Below, piece by piece: positions 9,009-17,732 of a stretch of DNA of 64,000 nt. The stretch comes from Maritimibacter alkaliphilus HTCC2654 (GTDB lineage Bacteria > Pseudomonadota > Alphaproteobacteria > Rhodobacterales > Rhodobacteraceae), in assembly GCF_000152805.1 (NCBI RefSeq), contig NZ_CH902578.1, positions 1,084,992 to 1,148,991 on the forward strand. Reading direction: 5' to 3'. The notes under the pieces were generated by a model. It was not told the origin of the DNA, searched no databases, and worked only from the letters and a program-made list of their open reading frames with translations. The translations under genes and the position numbers were made by a program. Each line of letters starts with the position of its first letter. Position 1 is the first letter of the stretch.

Positions 9009-9293
9009 ATGAGCAAAGAATGGCCCCTGTGGGAAATCTTCATTCGCGGCCAGCATGGCCTGAGCCACCGTCACGTGGGGAGCTTGCACGCCCCTGACGC
9101 GGAAACCGCGGTCAAGAATGCGCGCGACGTCTACACCCGCCGCAACGAAGGCGTGTCGATCTGGGTGGTGGAAGCCCGCCACATCACGGCGACCGCGCCG
9201 GGTGACAAGGGTCCGATCTTCGAACCCAGCGAGTCCAAGATCTACCGTCACCCGACCTTCTACGACATCCCGGACGAAGTGGGGCATATGTAA
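9009..9293 (+). CDS. paaB: Phenylacetyl-CoA epoxidase subunit B
   Basis: 94 residues, normal for PaaB, starting MSKEWPLWEIFIR as in the family. PaaB is a small subunit of the epoxidase complex needed for its assembly and activity; it has no catalytic centre. Its stop codon overlaps the paaC start by one nucleotide (TAATG), implying coupled translation. Confidence 0.96.
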   Translation: MSKEWPLWEIFIRGQHGLSHRHVGSLHAPDAETAVKNARDVYTRRNEGVSIWVVEARHITATAPGDKGPIFEPSESKIYRHPTFYDIPDEVGHM

Positions 9294-10060
9294 TGACCCA
9301 ACAATCTGACCCGAAGTTCGAGGCGCTTCTGCGGCTCGGAGACAATACGCTTATCCTCGGCCATCGTGTGAGCGAGTGGTGCGGCCACGCGCCGGTGCTG
9401 GAAGAGGACATCGCGCTCGCCAATACCGCGCTCGATTTGCTGGGCCAGACGAACCTCTGGCTGGAATACGCGGGCGAGGTTGAGGGCAAGGGGCGGTCCG
9501 CTGACGATCTGGCCTTCCTGCGCGACGCTTGGGATTTCCGCAACGTGTTGCTGGTCGAGCTGCCCAACGGCGATTTCGGCCAGACGATCATGCGGCAATA
9601 CCTGTTCGACGTGTTCAACCGGATGAACCTCGAAGCCCTGACCACATCGGCCGACAGGCAGATCGCCGAGATCGCCGAGAAGGCCGCGAAAGAGGCGGCC
9701 TATCACGTCGAGCGTTCGGAAGGGACCGTGATCGGGCTTGGCGACGGGACCGAGGAAAGCCACCGCCGGATGCAGGATGCGCTGAACGTGCTGTGGCCCT
9801 ATGCCCAAGAACTTTTCATCACCGACGAGGTGGATGAGGCGATGGCCGAGGCGGGCGTGATCCCGCATCCGAAATCGTTGCAGGACGCATGGGACGCCGA
9901 AGTGCGCGCCGTGCTGGCCGAGGCGACGCTGGAGGTGCCGGAGGCGCATTTCGGCCATCGTGGATCGGGCAAGGACGGGCGGATGCATACCGAGCATCTG
10001 GGCCATATCCTGACCCAGATGCAGTGGCTGCAACGCGCCTATCCGGGGCAGGAGTGGTGA
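9293..10060 (+). CDS. paaC: Phenylacetyl-CoA epoxidase subunit C (structural)
   Basis: 255 residues. PaaC is a ferritin-like homologue of PaaA that binds it as the structural beta subunit. The N-terminal helix pattern (LGHRVSEWCGHAPVLEED, LANTALDLLGQ) is typical. The start shares one base with the paaB stop. It ends 4 nt before paaD. All evidence (order, length, motif) agrees. Confidence 0.96.
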   Translation: MTQQSDPKFEALLRLGDNTLILGHRVSEWCGHAPVLEEDIALANTALDLLGQTNLWLEYAGEVEGKGRSADDLAFLRDAWDFRNVLLVELPNGDFGQTIMRQYLFDVFNRMNLEALTTSADRQIAEIAEKAAKEAAYHVERSEGTVIGLGDGTEESHRRMQDALNVLWPYAQELFITDEVDEAMAEAGVIPHPKSLQDAWDAEVRAVLAEATLEVPEAHFGHRGSGKDGRMHTEHLGHILTQMQWLQRAYPGQEW

Positions 10061-10064
10061 GCCG

Positions 10065-10526
10065 ATGGCCCACCCGTCTACAGAACAGGTGTGGGACTGG
10101 CTCGACACCATTCCCGACCCCGAAATCCCCGCGATCACGCTGACGGATCTGGGCATCATCCGCGATGTGGGCTGGGACGGAGACACCTGCGTCGTCACGG
10201 TCACGCCCACCTATTCCGGCTGCCCGGCCACCTCGCTCATCAACATGGAGATCGAGACGGCGCTGCGCGAGCATGGGTTGGAGCGGATCGAACTCAAGCG
10301 GCAGCTCAGCCCGGCCTGGACGACCGACTGGATGAGCCAGCGCGGACGCGAAAAGTTGGAAAAGTACGGTATTGCGCCACCGCAACCGGCGGGTGGCCCG
10401 GACAAATGTCCGAATTGTGCAAGTTCTAACGTCGAGAAACTGAGCCAGTTCGGCTCGACCCCGTGCAAGGCACAGTGGCGGTGCAAAGACTGCCTTGAGC
10501 CTTTCGACTATTTCAAGTGCATCTGA
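10065..10526 (+). CDS. paaD: PaaD, MIP18-family factor for the phenylacetyl-CoA epoxidase
   Basis: 153 residues. The N-terminal part is a MIP18/DUF59 domain (IPDPEIPAITLTDLGI) of the kind found in iron-sulfur assembly factors. The C-terminal part is a zinc-ribbon-like module with a CPNC pair and a CKDC pair. PaaD is thought to help mature the iron centres of PaaA or the 2Fe-2S cluster of PaaE. It lies between paaC and paaE with only 10 nt to the next start. Confidence 0.95.
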   Translation: MAHPSTEQVWDWLDTIPDPEIPAITLTDLGIIRDVGWDGDTCVVTVTPTYSGCPATSLINMEIETALREHGLERIELKRQLSPAWTTDWMSQRGREKLEKYGIAPPQPAGGPDKCPNCASSNVEKLSQFGSTPCKAQWRCKDCLEPFDYFKCI

Positions 10527-10536
10527 GGAGGAGCGG

Positions 10537-11613
10537 ATGGCACGCTTCCACGAACTCGAAGTCACCGGCATTCAAAAGACGATCCGCGATGCGGTCGTCG
10601 TGTCGCTGAAACCCAAGGACGACGACGCCGAGGCGTTCGACTTCATCCAAGGGCAATACCTGACCTTCCGCCGCGATTTCGACGGCGAGGAACTGCGCCG
10701 GTCCTATTCGATCTGCGCAGGCAAGGATGACGGCATCCTGCAAGTGGGCATCAAGCGGGTCGATGGCGGGGCGTTTTCGACCTTTGCCAACGAAGAGCTG
10801 AAGGTGGGCGATACGCTGGAAGCGATGCCGCCGATGGGCCGGTTCTACACCGAACTCGATGCCTCGGCGGGCAAGAACTATGTCGGTTTCGCGGGCGGGT
10901 CGGGCATCACCCCGGTCCTGTCGATCCTGCGCACGACGCTGGCGCGCGAGCCGCGTTCGACCTTTACGCTGGTCTACGCCAACAAGGGTGTGGCGACGAT
11001 CATGTTCCGAGAGGAACTCGAAGACCTGAAGAACACCTTCATGGGCCGCCTGTCGGTGATCCATATCCTCGAAACCGACGCGCAGGAGATCGACCTGTTC
11101 ACCGGGCTGGTGACCGAGGAAAAGGTGGGGCAACTCTTCCGCTCCGGCTTTCTCGACGCCGAAGGGACCGACACCGCGTTCATCTGCGGGCCGGAACCCA
11201 TGATGCTGGGGATCGCCGCCGGGCTGAAAGCCGCTGGGCTCGCCGAGGATCAGATCAAATTCGAACTCTTCGCCTCCGCCCAGCCCGGTCGGCTGAAAAA
11301 GCGGGTGGTGTCGAAAGAGGCAGGATCGACCGCCAACGAGGCGCAGATCGTGGTCACGCTGGACGGGTCCACGCGCACGGTGTCCGCGTCCAAGGAATTG
11401 TCCGTGCTCGATGCCGCCCGGTCCGACAACCTCGACGCGCCCTATGCCTGCAAGGCGGGGGTCTGTTCGACCTGTCGCTGCCGAGTGCTGGAGGGCGAGG
11501 TCGAGATGGTGACGAACCATGCGCTCGAAGATTACGAGGTGGAAAAGGGCTATGTCCTGTCCTGCCAGAGCTATCCGGTAACCGACAAGGTGGTGGTGGA
11601 TTATGACCAGTGA
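10537..11613 (+). CDS. paaE: Phenylacetyl-CoA epoxidase reductase subunit E
   Basis: 358 residues. An N-terminal FAD/NAD(P)H ferredoxin-reductase module (RRSYSICAG flavin motif, GGSGITPVLSIL nucleotide motif) is fused to a C-terminal plant-type 2Fe-2S ferredoxin with C305, C310, C313 and C343. It moves electrons from NADPH to the PaaA diiron centre. I chose the ATG at 10537 because GAGGAGGAG precedes it; the longer reading would overlap paaD. It overlaps the next gene by 11 nt. Confidence 0.96.
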   Translation: MARFHELEVTGIQKTIRDAVVVSLKPKDDDAEAFDFIQGQYLTFRRDFDGEELRRSYSICAGKDDGILQVGIKRVDGGAFSTFANEELKVGDTLEAMPPMGRFYTELDASAGKNYVGFAGGSGITPVLSILRTTLAREPRSTFTLVYANKGVATIMFREELEDLKNTFMGRLSVIHILETDAQEIDLFTGLVTEEKVGQLFRSGFLDAEGTDTAFICGPEPMMLGIAAGLKAAGLAEDQIKFELFASAQPGRLKKRVVSKEAGSTANEAQIVVTLDGSTRTVSASKELSVLDAARSDNLDAPYACKAGVCSTCRCRVLEGEVEMVTNHALEDYEVEKGYVLSCQSYPVTDKVVVDYDQ

Positions 11614-12361
11614 TTTCGCGGAAATGACCCTGTCCGACTACCTCGCCGCAGGTGGTCGCCTGACTTCGCCCGGCAATGTGCCGCCGCGCTACCGGGCGGA
11701 GTTGTTGAAACTGATGGCGACCTTCGTGGACTCGAACCTCGCGGGCGCCGCCGGATTCGCGGACGCGATCAACCTCGCCCCCGGCATCAAGGCGCGGGGC
11801 GCGGCAGCCCGGATCGTGGCCGAGAAGTTGGCCAATGCCGACCGGGTGTTGGCGCTGATGGGCGAGTTCGGGGCCGATACCGACCGATATGTCCAGCAGC
11901 ATCCCTGGGACACGCGGCTCGACCGCGACGCCGACATTGGCGCGACCCGGATCGAGCAGGACATGCGGCTCGCCGTGTTCAACTACCCCTTCACGGGCTG
12001 GGCGGATTCAGTGGTAATGAACCTGCTCATGGGCACCGCCGTGGTGACGCAGCTCGAAGAGTTGCGGCAGGTGAGCTATCAGCCGTTGGCCGAGGCGTTC
12101 CGCGACATCCTGAAGGTCGAGACGCATCACGCCAAGCTGGCCGAGGATGGCGTCGCGGCTCTGGTCGAACAGGGCGAGAACCTGCAAGCGAGCGTGGACT
12201 ACTGGATGCCCCGTGTGGGCGTGAGCTTCGGGATCGGGGATGCCGGGCGGCTGGAGCAGTTGAAGGCGATGGGTCTGCGTCGTCAGGACAACGCGACGCT
12301 CAAATCGGCGTGGGAAGGGCGTATACGTCCCATCCTCGACGGGTTCGGGCTGGAGGGGTGA
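11603..12361 (+). CDS. PaaA/PaaC-family protein, sixth gene of the epoxidase operon
   Basis: 252 residues. It belongs to the phenylacetic-acid-catabolic ferritin-like family that holds PaaA and PaaC but is neither. The N-terminus (MTLSDYLAAGG, TSPGNVPPRYRAEL) is its own. One ExxH pair (E173-H176, ETHH) is seen; the first-half position reads ExxM (EQDM near 118-121), so a complete diiron site is doubtful. It starts inside paaE (11-nt overlap) and is certainly cotranscribed. It may be a spare or modified oxygenase subunit, or a chaperone for the complex. Function not known from sequence. Confidence 0.75.
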   Translation: MTSDFAEMTLSDYLAAGGRLTSPGNVPPRYRAELLKLMATFVDSNLAGAAGFADAINLAPGIKARGAAARIVAEKLANADRVLALMGEFGADTDRYVQQHPWDTRLDRDADIGATRIEQDMRLAVFNYPFTGWADSVVMNLLMGTAVVTQLEELRQVSYQPLAEAFRDILKVETHHAKLAEDGVAALVEQGENLQASVDYWMPRVGVSFGIGDAGRLEQLKAMGLRRQDNATLKSAWEGRIRPILDGFGLEG

Positions 12362-12367
12362 AACCGG

Positions 12368-12386
12368 CGGCGCTGTTCGAGCGCCG
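12368..12386. terminator. Hairpin between convergent genes
   Basis: A 7-bp stem CGGCGCT/AGCGCCG with a 5-nt loop follows the last gene of the paa oxygenase operon by 7 nt. The T-run is poor, so termination here is likely but not certain. Confidence 0.45.
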
Positions 12387-12434
12387 TCCCGCCTCTCGTC
12401 GCGAAGCCGCGCCGCCCGCTCGGATGTGCGGCGC

Positions 12435-13034
12435 TCAGACCTGCTTGACGCCGCCCAGCACCATGTCGGCGACGATGGCCGCGTAGTCCTCGCGCTCGGC
12501 GGCCCCTGCCCCCCGCGCCCATGTGAAATACCAGTTCAACATGCCGAACACGGCCATCGTGGCCCCGCGCAGCTTGCCCGCGTCGCCTTCGAACCGGTCC
12601 GGCGCGATGTGGGACAGGATGTCCGACAGGAACCGCACGAGATCACGCTGAAGCCCGCGCAATTCGCGCTGCTGGTCGTCGGGCAGAAGCGCCATTTCGT
12701 TCATCTGGATGCGGTGTTTGTAGTCGTAGCCCTCATAGGCCAGCATGATCGCTCGCACCACTTCGCGAAGCTGCTGCTCTGCCGTCAGCCCTGCAAGGTC
12801 CAGCCCCAGCACGGTGTCGCGCAGGGCCCGGAGGTGGCTGTCGAGGATGTCGTACAGCAGCGCCTCTTTCGACGGGTAGTAGTGATAGATGTTGGCCTTG
12901 GAGATTCCGCATTCCTCGGCCAGCCGGGTCATGGACGAGCGGTCGTAGCCCTCGGTCGCGAACACCTTGGCCGCGGCCAGAAGGATCTGGCCGCGCTTTT
13001 CGTCATGGTCGCGTGCGATCGAACGTGCCGCCAT
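12435..13034 (-). CDS. paaR: TetR-family regulator PaaR
   Basis: 199 residues. The N-terminal TetR DNA-binding domain is clear (residues about 15-60: ILLAAAKVFATEGYDRSSM, ISKANIYHYYPSKEAL). The C-terminal ligand domain contains RIQMNEMALL and a tryptophan-rich tail. It ends the paaG-paaI-paaK operon, with its ATG overlapping the paaK stop by one base. Regulators of this type bind phenylacetyl-CoA or related CoA thioesters and release paa promoters; the dyads at 6729 and 15600 are the likely targets. The assignment rests on family and context. Confidence 0.82.
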   Translation of the reverse strand: MAARSIARDHDEKRGQILLAAAKVFATEGYDRSSMTRLAEECGISKANIYHYYPSKEALLYDILDSHLRALRDTVLGLDLAGLTAEQQLREVVRAIMLAYEGYDYKHRIQMNEMALLPDDQQRELRGLQRDLVRFLSDILSHIAPDRFEGDAGKLRGATMAVFGMLNWYFTWARGAGAAEREDYAAIVADMVLGGVKQV

Positions 13035-14344
13035 CAGCCCTTGTCCCGGTTGTCCACGACGCGCTTGGCCTTGCCTTCCGACCGGGCCACGTCGCCGGGG
13101 TTCCCTACGACGATTTCGGTCGAAACGCCAACCACGTCCTTGATCCGTTTGGTCAGCATCCGGGCGGCGGCATTCTTGGACGCCTCATCCGTGCTGTCGG
13201 GCATGGCTTCCACGAAGACGCGCATCCCGTCCATCCGGCCCGACTTGTAAAGCTCGATCTGGAAATGGGCGGCAAGGCCCCCGGTCGCCAGAACCTGCTC
13301 CTCGATCTGGGTCGGGAAGACGTTGACGCCGCGCAGGATCATCATGTCGTCCGAGCGTCCGGTGATCTTTTCCATCCGCCGCATCGACCGCGCCGTGCCG
13401 GGCAGAAGCCGGGTCAGATCGCGGGTGCGGTAGCGGATCATCGGCAGCCCCTCTTTCGTGAGCGTGGTGAACACCAGTTCGCCCAGCTCGCCATCCGGCA
13501 GCACGTCGCCGGTCTGGGGGTCGATGATTTCAGGCAGGAAGTGATCCTCCCAGATGACCGGGCCATCCTTGGTCTCGACACATTCGTTGGCGACGCCCGG
13601 CCCCATGATTTCGGACAGGCCATAGATGTCGACGGCGTGCATGTCGAAGGCCTCTTCGACCTCCTTGCGCATCGAATCCGTCCACGGCTCGGCTCCGAAC
13701 ACGCCCACTTCGAGCGAGCTTTCGCGCGGGTCGAGGCCCTGTTTGTGGAATTGCTCAAGGATGTTGAGCATGTAGGACGGCGTCACCATGATCGCCTTGG
13801 GCTTGAAGTCCTGAATGAGCGTCACCTGACGCTCGGTCATCCCGCCGGACACCGGCACCGCCGTCGCGCCAAGCCGTTCGATCCCGTAATGCGCGCCCAG
13901 ACCGCCCGTGAACAGGCCGTAGCCATAGGCATTGTGCACAATGTCGCCGGGGCGCACGCCGGAGGCGCGCAGGGACCGTGCGATCAGGTCGGCCCAGTTG
14001 GAAATATCGCCTGCGGTGTAGCCCACGACGGTCGGCTTGCCGGTCGTGCCGGAGGAGGCGTGCAGGCGCACGATCTGCTCACGCGGCACGGCGAAGAGGC
14101 CAAAGGGGTAGTTGTCGCGCAGGTCGCCCTTGTAGGTGAAGGGGAATTTCGATAGGTCCGCGAGCGATTGCAGGTCGTCCGGGTGCACCCCCGCCACGTC
14201 GAACCGCTGTTTGTACATCGGCACATTGTAATAGGCGTGGCGCACCGACCATTTCAGCCGGTCGAGTTGTAAGCTGCGGATCTCGTCGATCGAGGCGATC
14301 TCGATGGGGTCCAGCGTGGCGCGGTCCGGGGTCAGGTCTTTCAT
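13034..14344 (-). CDS. paaK: Phenylacetate-CoA ligase
   Basis: 436 residues, normal length. The adenylate-forming P-loop is at 97-103 (SSGTTGK), with YGLSEIMGPGVANEC further on as the A5-type motif. It activates phenylacetate with ATP and CoA, the entry step of the pathway, in the cytosol. It overlaps paaI by 4 nt and paaR by 1 nt, so the three are translated from one message with paaG. Confidence 0.96.
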   Translation of the reverse strand: MKDLTPDRATLDPIEIASIDEIRSLQLDRLKWSVRHAYYNVPMYKQRFDVAGVHPDDLQSLADLSKFPFTYKGDLRDNYPFGLFAVPREQIVRLHASSGTTGKPTVVGYTAGDISNWADLIARSLRASGVRPGDIVHNAYGYGLFTGGLGAHYGIERLGATAVPVSGGMTERQVTLIQDFKPKAIMVTPSYMLNILEQFHKQGLDPRESSLEVGVFGAEPWTDSMRKEVEEAFDMHAVDIYGLSEIMGPGVANECVETKDGPVIWEDHFLPEIIDPQTGDVLPDGELGELVFTTLTKEGLPMIRYRTRDLTRLLPGTARSMRRMEKITGRSDDMMILRGVNVFPTQIEEQVLATGGLAAHFQIELYKSGRMDGMRVFVEAMPDSTDEASKNAAARMLTKRIKDVVGVSTEIVVGNPGDVARSEGKAKRVVDNRDKG

Positions 14345-14775
14345 TTCGTTTCCTCCTCGAACAAGGTGCCGGGAATGGCGCGGGACATGCCGCGCATTTC
14401 CGCGATCCGGGTGCCGTCCTGATTGGTGACGGTGATGTCGTAGATGCCGGAGCGGCCTTTGATATAAAGTTCCTCGGCCACGGCGGTCAGCACGTCGCCC
14501 TCTTTCCCCGGTGCGAGGAACGAGATCATGTTGTGCTGGGCCACCGTCGACTGGTTCCGGCTGTTGCAGGCGAAGGCGAAGGTGCTATCGGCCAACGCGA
14601 AGATCACGCCGCCATGGCAGATCGCGTGACCGTTGCAGTGGTGCGGCATGACGGTGAGGGTCATGGTCGCCTTCCCCTCGTCCACCTCGCCCAGTTCCAT
14701 GCCGAACCACTTGGACGACTGGTCGTTGTCCCACATCGCGCGGCAGGCCTTTTCGGCGCGGTCCTTGGGTGTCAT
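14341..14775 (-). CDS. paaI: Hotdog-fold thioesterase PaaI
   Basis: 144 residues. The hotdog motif HAICHGGVIFALADSTFAFA contains the conserved HGG and the aspartate used in catalysis. PaaI hydrolyses stalled ring-hydroxylated phenylacetyl-CoA species, rescuing CoA. It overlaps paaG by 4 nt at its start and paaK by 4 nt at its end. Confidence 0.95.
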   Translation of the reverse strand: MTPKDRAEKACRAMWDNDQSSKWFGMELGEVDEGKATMTLTVMPHHCNGHAICHGGVIFALADSTFAFACNSRNQSTVAQHNMISFLAPGKEGDVLTAVAEELYIKGRSGIYDITVTNQDGTRIAEMRGMSRAIPGTLFEEETK

Positions 14776-15563
14776 TGCGGCTTCTCCCCGGTGAAGGATG
14801 GTTTACGTTTGTCGAGGAAGGCGCCCACGCCTTCGGCATAGTCCGGCGAGGTGCCGCACTGGAACATAAGCTCGGCTTCAAGGTCGAGCTGCGCGTCCAT
14901 CGTGTTGGTCTCGGCCGCCTGAATGGCCTTTTTCGTCTGGGCATAGCCGAAGGTCGGCCCCTGGGCGAATTTCGCCGCCTGCGCGCGCGCGGCGGTGAGG
15001 TATTCGTCCTCGGGCAGACATTTCCAGATCAGGCCCCAGGCTTCGGCGGTCGCGGCCGGAAGCGGCTCGGCGGTCAGCGCAAGGCCCCGTGCGCGGGCCG
15101 GTCCGACAAGGTTGGTCAGCGAGAACGACCCGCCGGTATCGGGGATCAGCCCGACATTGGCGAAGCTCTGGATGAACTTGGCCTTTTCCGACGCGATCAC
15201 CATGTCGCAGGCGAGCGCGAGCGACGATCCCGCCCCCGCCGCCACGCCGTTCACCGCGCAGACCACCGGCATCTCGAGCGCCCGGATCTGGCGCACCAGC
15301 GGTGCCCAGAAGGTGCGCACGGTATAGCCAAGGTCGATCTTGTCGGTCTTGCGCGGATCGCGGTCGCCCAGATCCTGCCCGGCGCAGAACCCCTTGCCTG
15401 CCCCGGTCAAAAGCACGGCCCGCGTGCCATCCGTTGCCGCCGCATCCAATGCCGCGCGCAGGGCCAGATGCTGATCTTCGTTGAAGCTGTTCAGCCGGTC
15501 GGGACGATTAAGAGTGATCTCCACCCATCCGTCCTGCCGGTCCACGAGCACCGTGTCGCTCAT
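14772..15563 (-). CDS. paaG: 1,2-epoxyphenylacetyl-CoA isomerase
   Basis: 263 residues, crotonase fold. The segment GAGKGFCAGQDLGDRDPRK is typical of PaaG, with the following oxyanion-hole region AVNGVAAGAGSSLALACD. It isomerises the ring epoxide to the seven-membered oxepin-CoA. First gene of the minus-strand paa operon; a promoter and operator shared with paaZ lie upstream. AAGGGAGGATGGT precedes the ATG. The gene for the later enoyl-CoA hydratase (paaF) is not in the window, so this paralogue should not be mistaken for it. Confidence 0.93.
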   Translation of the reverse strand: MSDTVLVDRQDGWVEITLNRPDRLNSFNEDQHLALRAALDAAATDGTRAVLLTGAGKGFCAGQDLGDRDPRKTDKIDLGYTVRTFWAPLVRQIRALEMPVVCAVNGVAAGAGSSLALACDMVIASEKAKFIQSFANVGLIPDTGGSFSLTNLVGPARARGLALTAEPLPAATAEAWGLIWKCLPEDEYLTAARAQAAKFAQGPTFGYAQTKKAIQAAETNTMDAQLDLEAELMFQCGTSPDYAEGVGAFLDKRKPSFTGEKPQ

Positions 15564-15587
15564 ACCATCCTCCCTTGGTGTTGCGGC

Positions 15588-15620
15588 ATACTTGCTTAAA
15601 CCGACTGGTCGGTCAATAAT
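15588..15620. promoter_or_regulatory. Face-to-face paaG and paaZ promoters with a shared PaaR-type operator
   Basis: Forward: TTGCTT (15592-15597), 17 nt, AATAAT (15615-15620), leading to paaZ. Reverse: TTGACC (15611-15616), 17 nt, AAGTAT (15588-15593), leading to paaG. The dyad ACCGAC-TG-GTCGGT (15600-15613) lies inside both spacers, so one bound repressor would shut both promoters. It resembles the dyad before the thiolase gene. Confidence 0.68.
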
Positions 15621-15667
15621 GTTCTCGATCCCGACTCAGGGAAAACGCAACGTAAGGGAGGATGACC

Positions 15668-17698
15668 ATGACCATCATGGACGTGTCCAGCTATGCCGCT
15701 GGCGAATGGGTGAAACCGGGTGCCGGCGCGCGCAACATCGCCTCGGCCGTGACCGGCGAGGTCATCGCGACCGCGGGCAACGACAGCCTCGACGTGCAGG
15801 CGATGCTCGACCATGCGCGCAATGTGGGCGGGCCCAACTTGCGCAAGATGGGCTTTCACGAACGCGCCAAGATGCTCAAGGCGCTGGGTCAGTACCTGAC
15901 CGAGCACAAGCAGAAGCTTTACGACATCTCCTTTGCCACCGGGGCCACCCAAGGCGACCACGGGTTCGACATCGACGGCGGCATCGGCACGCTTTACGTC
16001 TTCGCCTCAAAGGGGCGGCGCGAATTGCCGGACGGCCATGTGCTGCTCGACGGCGATGTGGAAGAGTTCTCGCGTCACGGCACCTTCAAGGGTCAGCACA
16101 TCTACACGCCGATGCAGGGCGTCGCGGTGCACATCAACGCCTATAACTTCCCGGTCTGGGGGATGCTGGAAAAGCTGGCCCCCACCCTGCTCGGCGGGAT
16201 GCCCGCCATCGTGAAACCGGCGACGGCCACCAGCTATGTGACCGAGCTGTGCGTGAAGCTGATGCTGGACTCGGGCCTCCTGCCCGAGGGCGCGCTGCAA
16301 CTCGTCGCGGGCGGGACCGGCGACATGCTCGACCGGCTGACCTGTCAGGACGTGGTGAGTTTCACCGGCTCCGCCGACACCGCGCTCAAACTTCGTTCGA
16401 CCCCGGCGATCCTGCAAAACGCCGTGCGCTTCACGGCGGAAGCCGACAGCCTGAACTCGTCCATCCTTGGCCCCGATGCCGAACCCGGCACGCCGGAGTT
16501 CGACCTCTTCGTCAAGGAAGTGCAGCGCGAGATGACCGTGAAGGCGGGCCAGAAATGCACCGCGATCCGCCGCATCCTCGCACCTGAAAGCCATGTGGAG
16601 GCGGTGATCGACGCCCTGCGCGAGCGGCTCGCGAAAAACGTCATCGGTGACCCGGCGAACGAGTCGACCCGCATGGGTGCGCTCGTCTCGACCGGACAAC
16701 GCGCTGACGTGCTTGAAAAAATCGCGATCCTCGGCACCGAGGCCGAGCGCGTGATCGGTGACCCGGACAATTTCGAAGTTCACGGCGCGGACCGCGAAAA
16801 GGGCGCGTTCCTGCCCCCGATGCTCTACCACTGCGCCAACCCCGACGCCGCGACCAAGGTGCACGAGACCGAAGCCTTCGGCCCGGTGTCCACCATCATG
16901 GGCTACCGCGATCTCGACCACGCGATCGACCTTGCCAATCGCGGCCAAGGCTCGCTCGTCACGTCGCTCATCTCGAACGACCCCGACACCGCGATCAAGG
17001 TCGCGACCGGCGCGGGCGCCTATCACGGGCGGATCTACATCAACAACCGCACCTCAATGAAGGAATCCACCGGCCACGGCGCCCCCCTGCCCCACATGAT
17101 CCACGGCGGCCCCGGCCGCGCGGGCGGCGGCGAGGAAATGGGCGGCATCCGCGGCGTGAAGCACTTCATGCAGCGCACGGCCATCCAGGGCTCGCCCGAC
17201 ATGCTGCAAGCCATCGGGAACCAGTTCGTGCCGGGCGCGACGGAAAAACCGGCCCCTGCGCATCCCTTCACCCGGACCTTCACCGACCTCGAAATCGGTG
17301 AGACGATCACCACCGACGCCCGCCAAATCACCCTCGACGACATCGAACATTTCGCCACGTTCACCGGCGACACATTCTATGCCCACATGGACGCCGAGGC
17401 CGCCAAGCGAAACCCGTTCTTCCCGGACCGGGTGGCGCATGGCTACCTGCTCCTCAGCTTCGCGGCGGGGCTGTTCGTCGAGCCGAACGAGGGGCCGGTT
17501 CTGGCCAACACCGGCCTCGATGACCTGCGGTTCATGCAGCCGGTGGTGGCGGGTGACAGCATCCACGTGAAGCTGACCGTCAAGCGCAAGACCCGGCGCA
17601 CCGACGCGTATGGCGAGGTGCGCTGGCACGTCACGATCCTCAATCAGGACGAGGCGCTGGTGGCGAATTATACGCTCCTGACGATGAACGCCTATTGA
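15668..17698 (+). CDS. paaZ: Bifunctional oxepin-CoA hydrolase / 3-oxo-5,6-dehydrosuberyl-CoA semialdehyde dehydrogenase
   Basis: 676 residues. The N-terminal 530 or so residues are an aldehyde dehydrogenase with E258 (TAEADSLN) and the nucleophile C297 (GQKCTAIRR). The C-terminal 140 residues are a MaoC-type hotdog hydratase (FTGDTFYAHMD, RVAHGYLLLSF). Together they open the oxepin ring and oxidise the resulting semialdehyde. An ATG at 15662 is also in frame, but AAGGGAGG abuts it, so the ATG at 15668 with a 6-nt spacing is preferred. paaX follows within 32 nt. Confidence 0.96.
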   Translation: MTIMDVSSYAAGEWVKPGAGARNIASAVTGEVIATAGNDSLDVQAMLDHARNVGGPNLRKMGFHERAKMLKALGQYLTEHKQKLYDISFATGATQGDHGFDIDGGIGTLYVFASKGRRELPDGHVLLDGDVEEFSRHGTFKGQHIYTPMQGVAVHINAYNFPVWGMLEKLAPTLLGGMPAIVKPATATSYVTELCVKLMLDSGLLPEGALQLVAGGTGDMLDRLTCQDVVSFTGSADTALKLRSTPAILQNAVRFTAEADSLNSSILGPDAEPGTPEFDLFVKEVQREMTVKAGQKCTAIRRILAPESHVEAVIDALRERLAKNVIGDPANESTRMGALVSTGQRADVLEKIAILGTEAERVIGDPDNFEVHGADREKGAFLPPMLYHCANPDAATKVHETEAFGPVSTIMGYRDLDHAIDLANRGQGSLVTSLISNDPDTAIKVATGAGAYHGRIYINNRTSMKESTGHGAPLPHMIHGGPGRAGGGEEMGGIRGVKHFMQRTAIQGSPDMLQAIGNQFVPGATEKPAPAHPFTRTFTDLEIGETITTDARQITLDDIEHFATFTGDTFYAHMDAEAAKRNPFFPDRVAHGYLLLSFAAGLFVEPNEGPVLANTGLDDLRFMQPVVAGDSIHVKLTVKRKTRRTDAYGEVRWHVTILNQDEALVANYTLLTMNAY

Positions 17699-17704
17699 GA
17701 CCCG

Positions 17705-17732
17705 CATGGGGCGGGGATACCCTCGCCCCATG
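17705..17732 (+). promoter_or_regulatory. Hairpin enclosing the paaX start codon
   Basis: A perfect 9-bp inverted repeat (CATGGGGCG/CGCCCCATG) with a 10-nt loop lies between paaZ and paaX. The right arm contains the paaX ATG, and no clear ribosome binding site is visible. Folding would hide the start; the DNA dyad could also be an operator. Confidence 0.5.
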
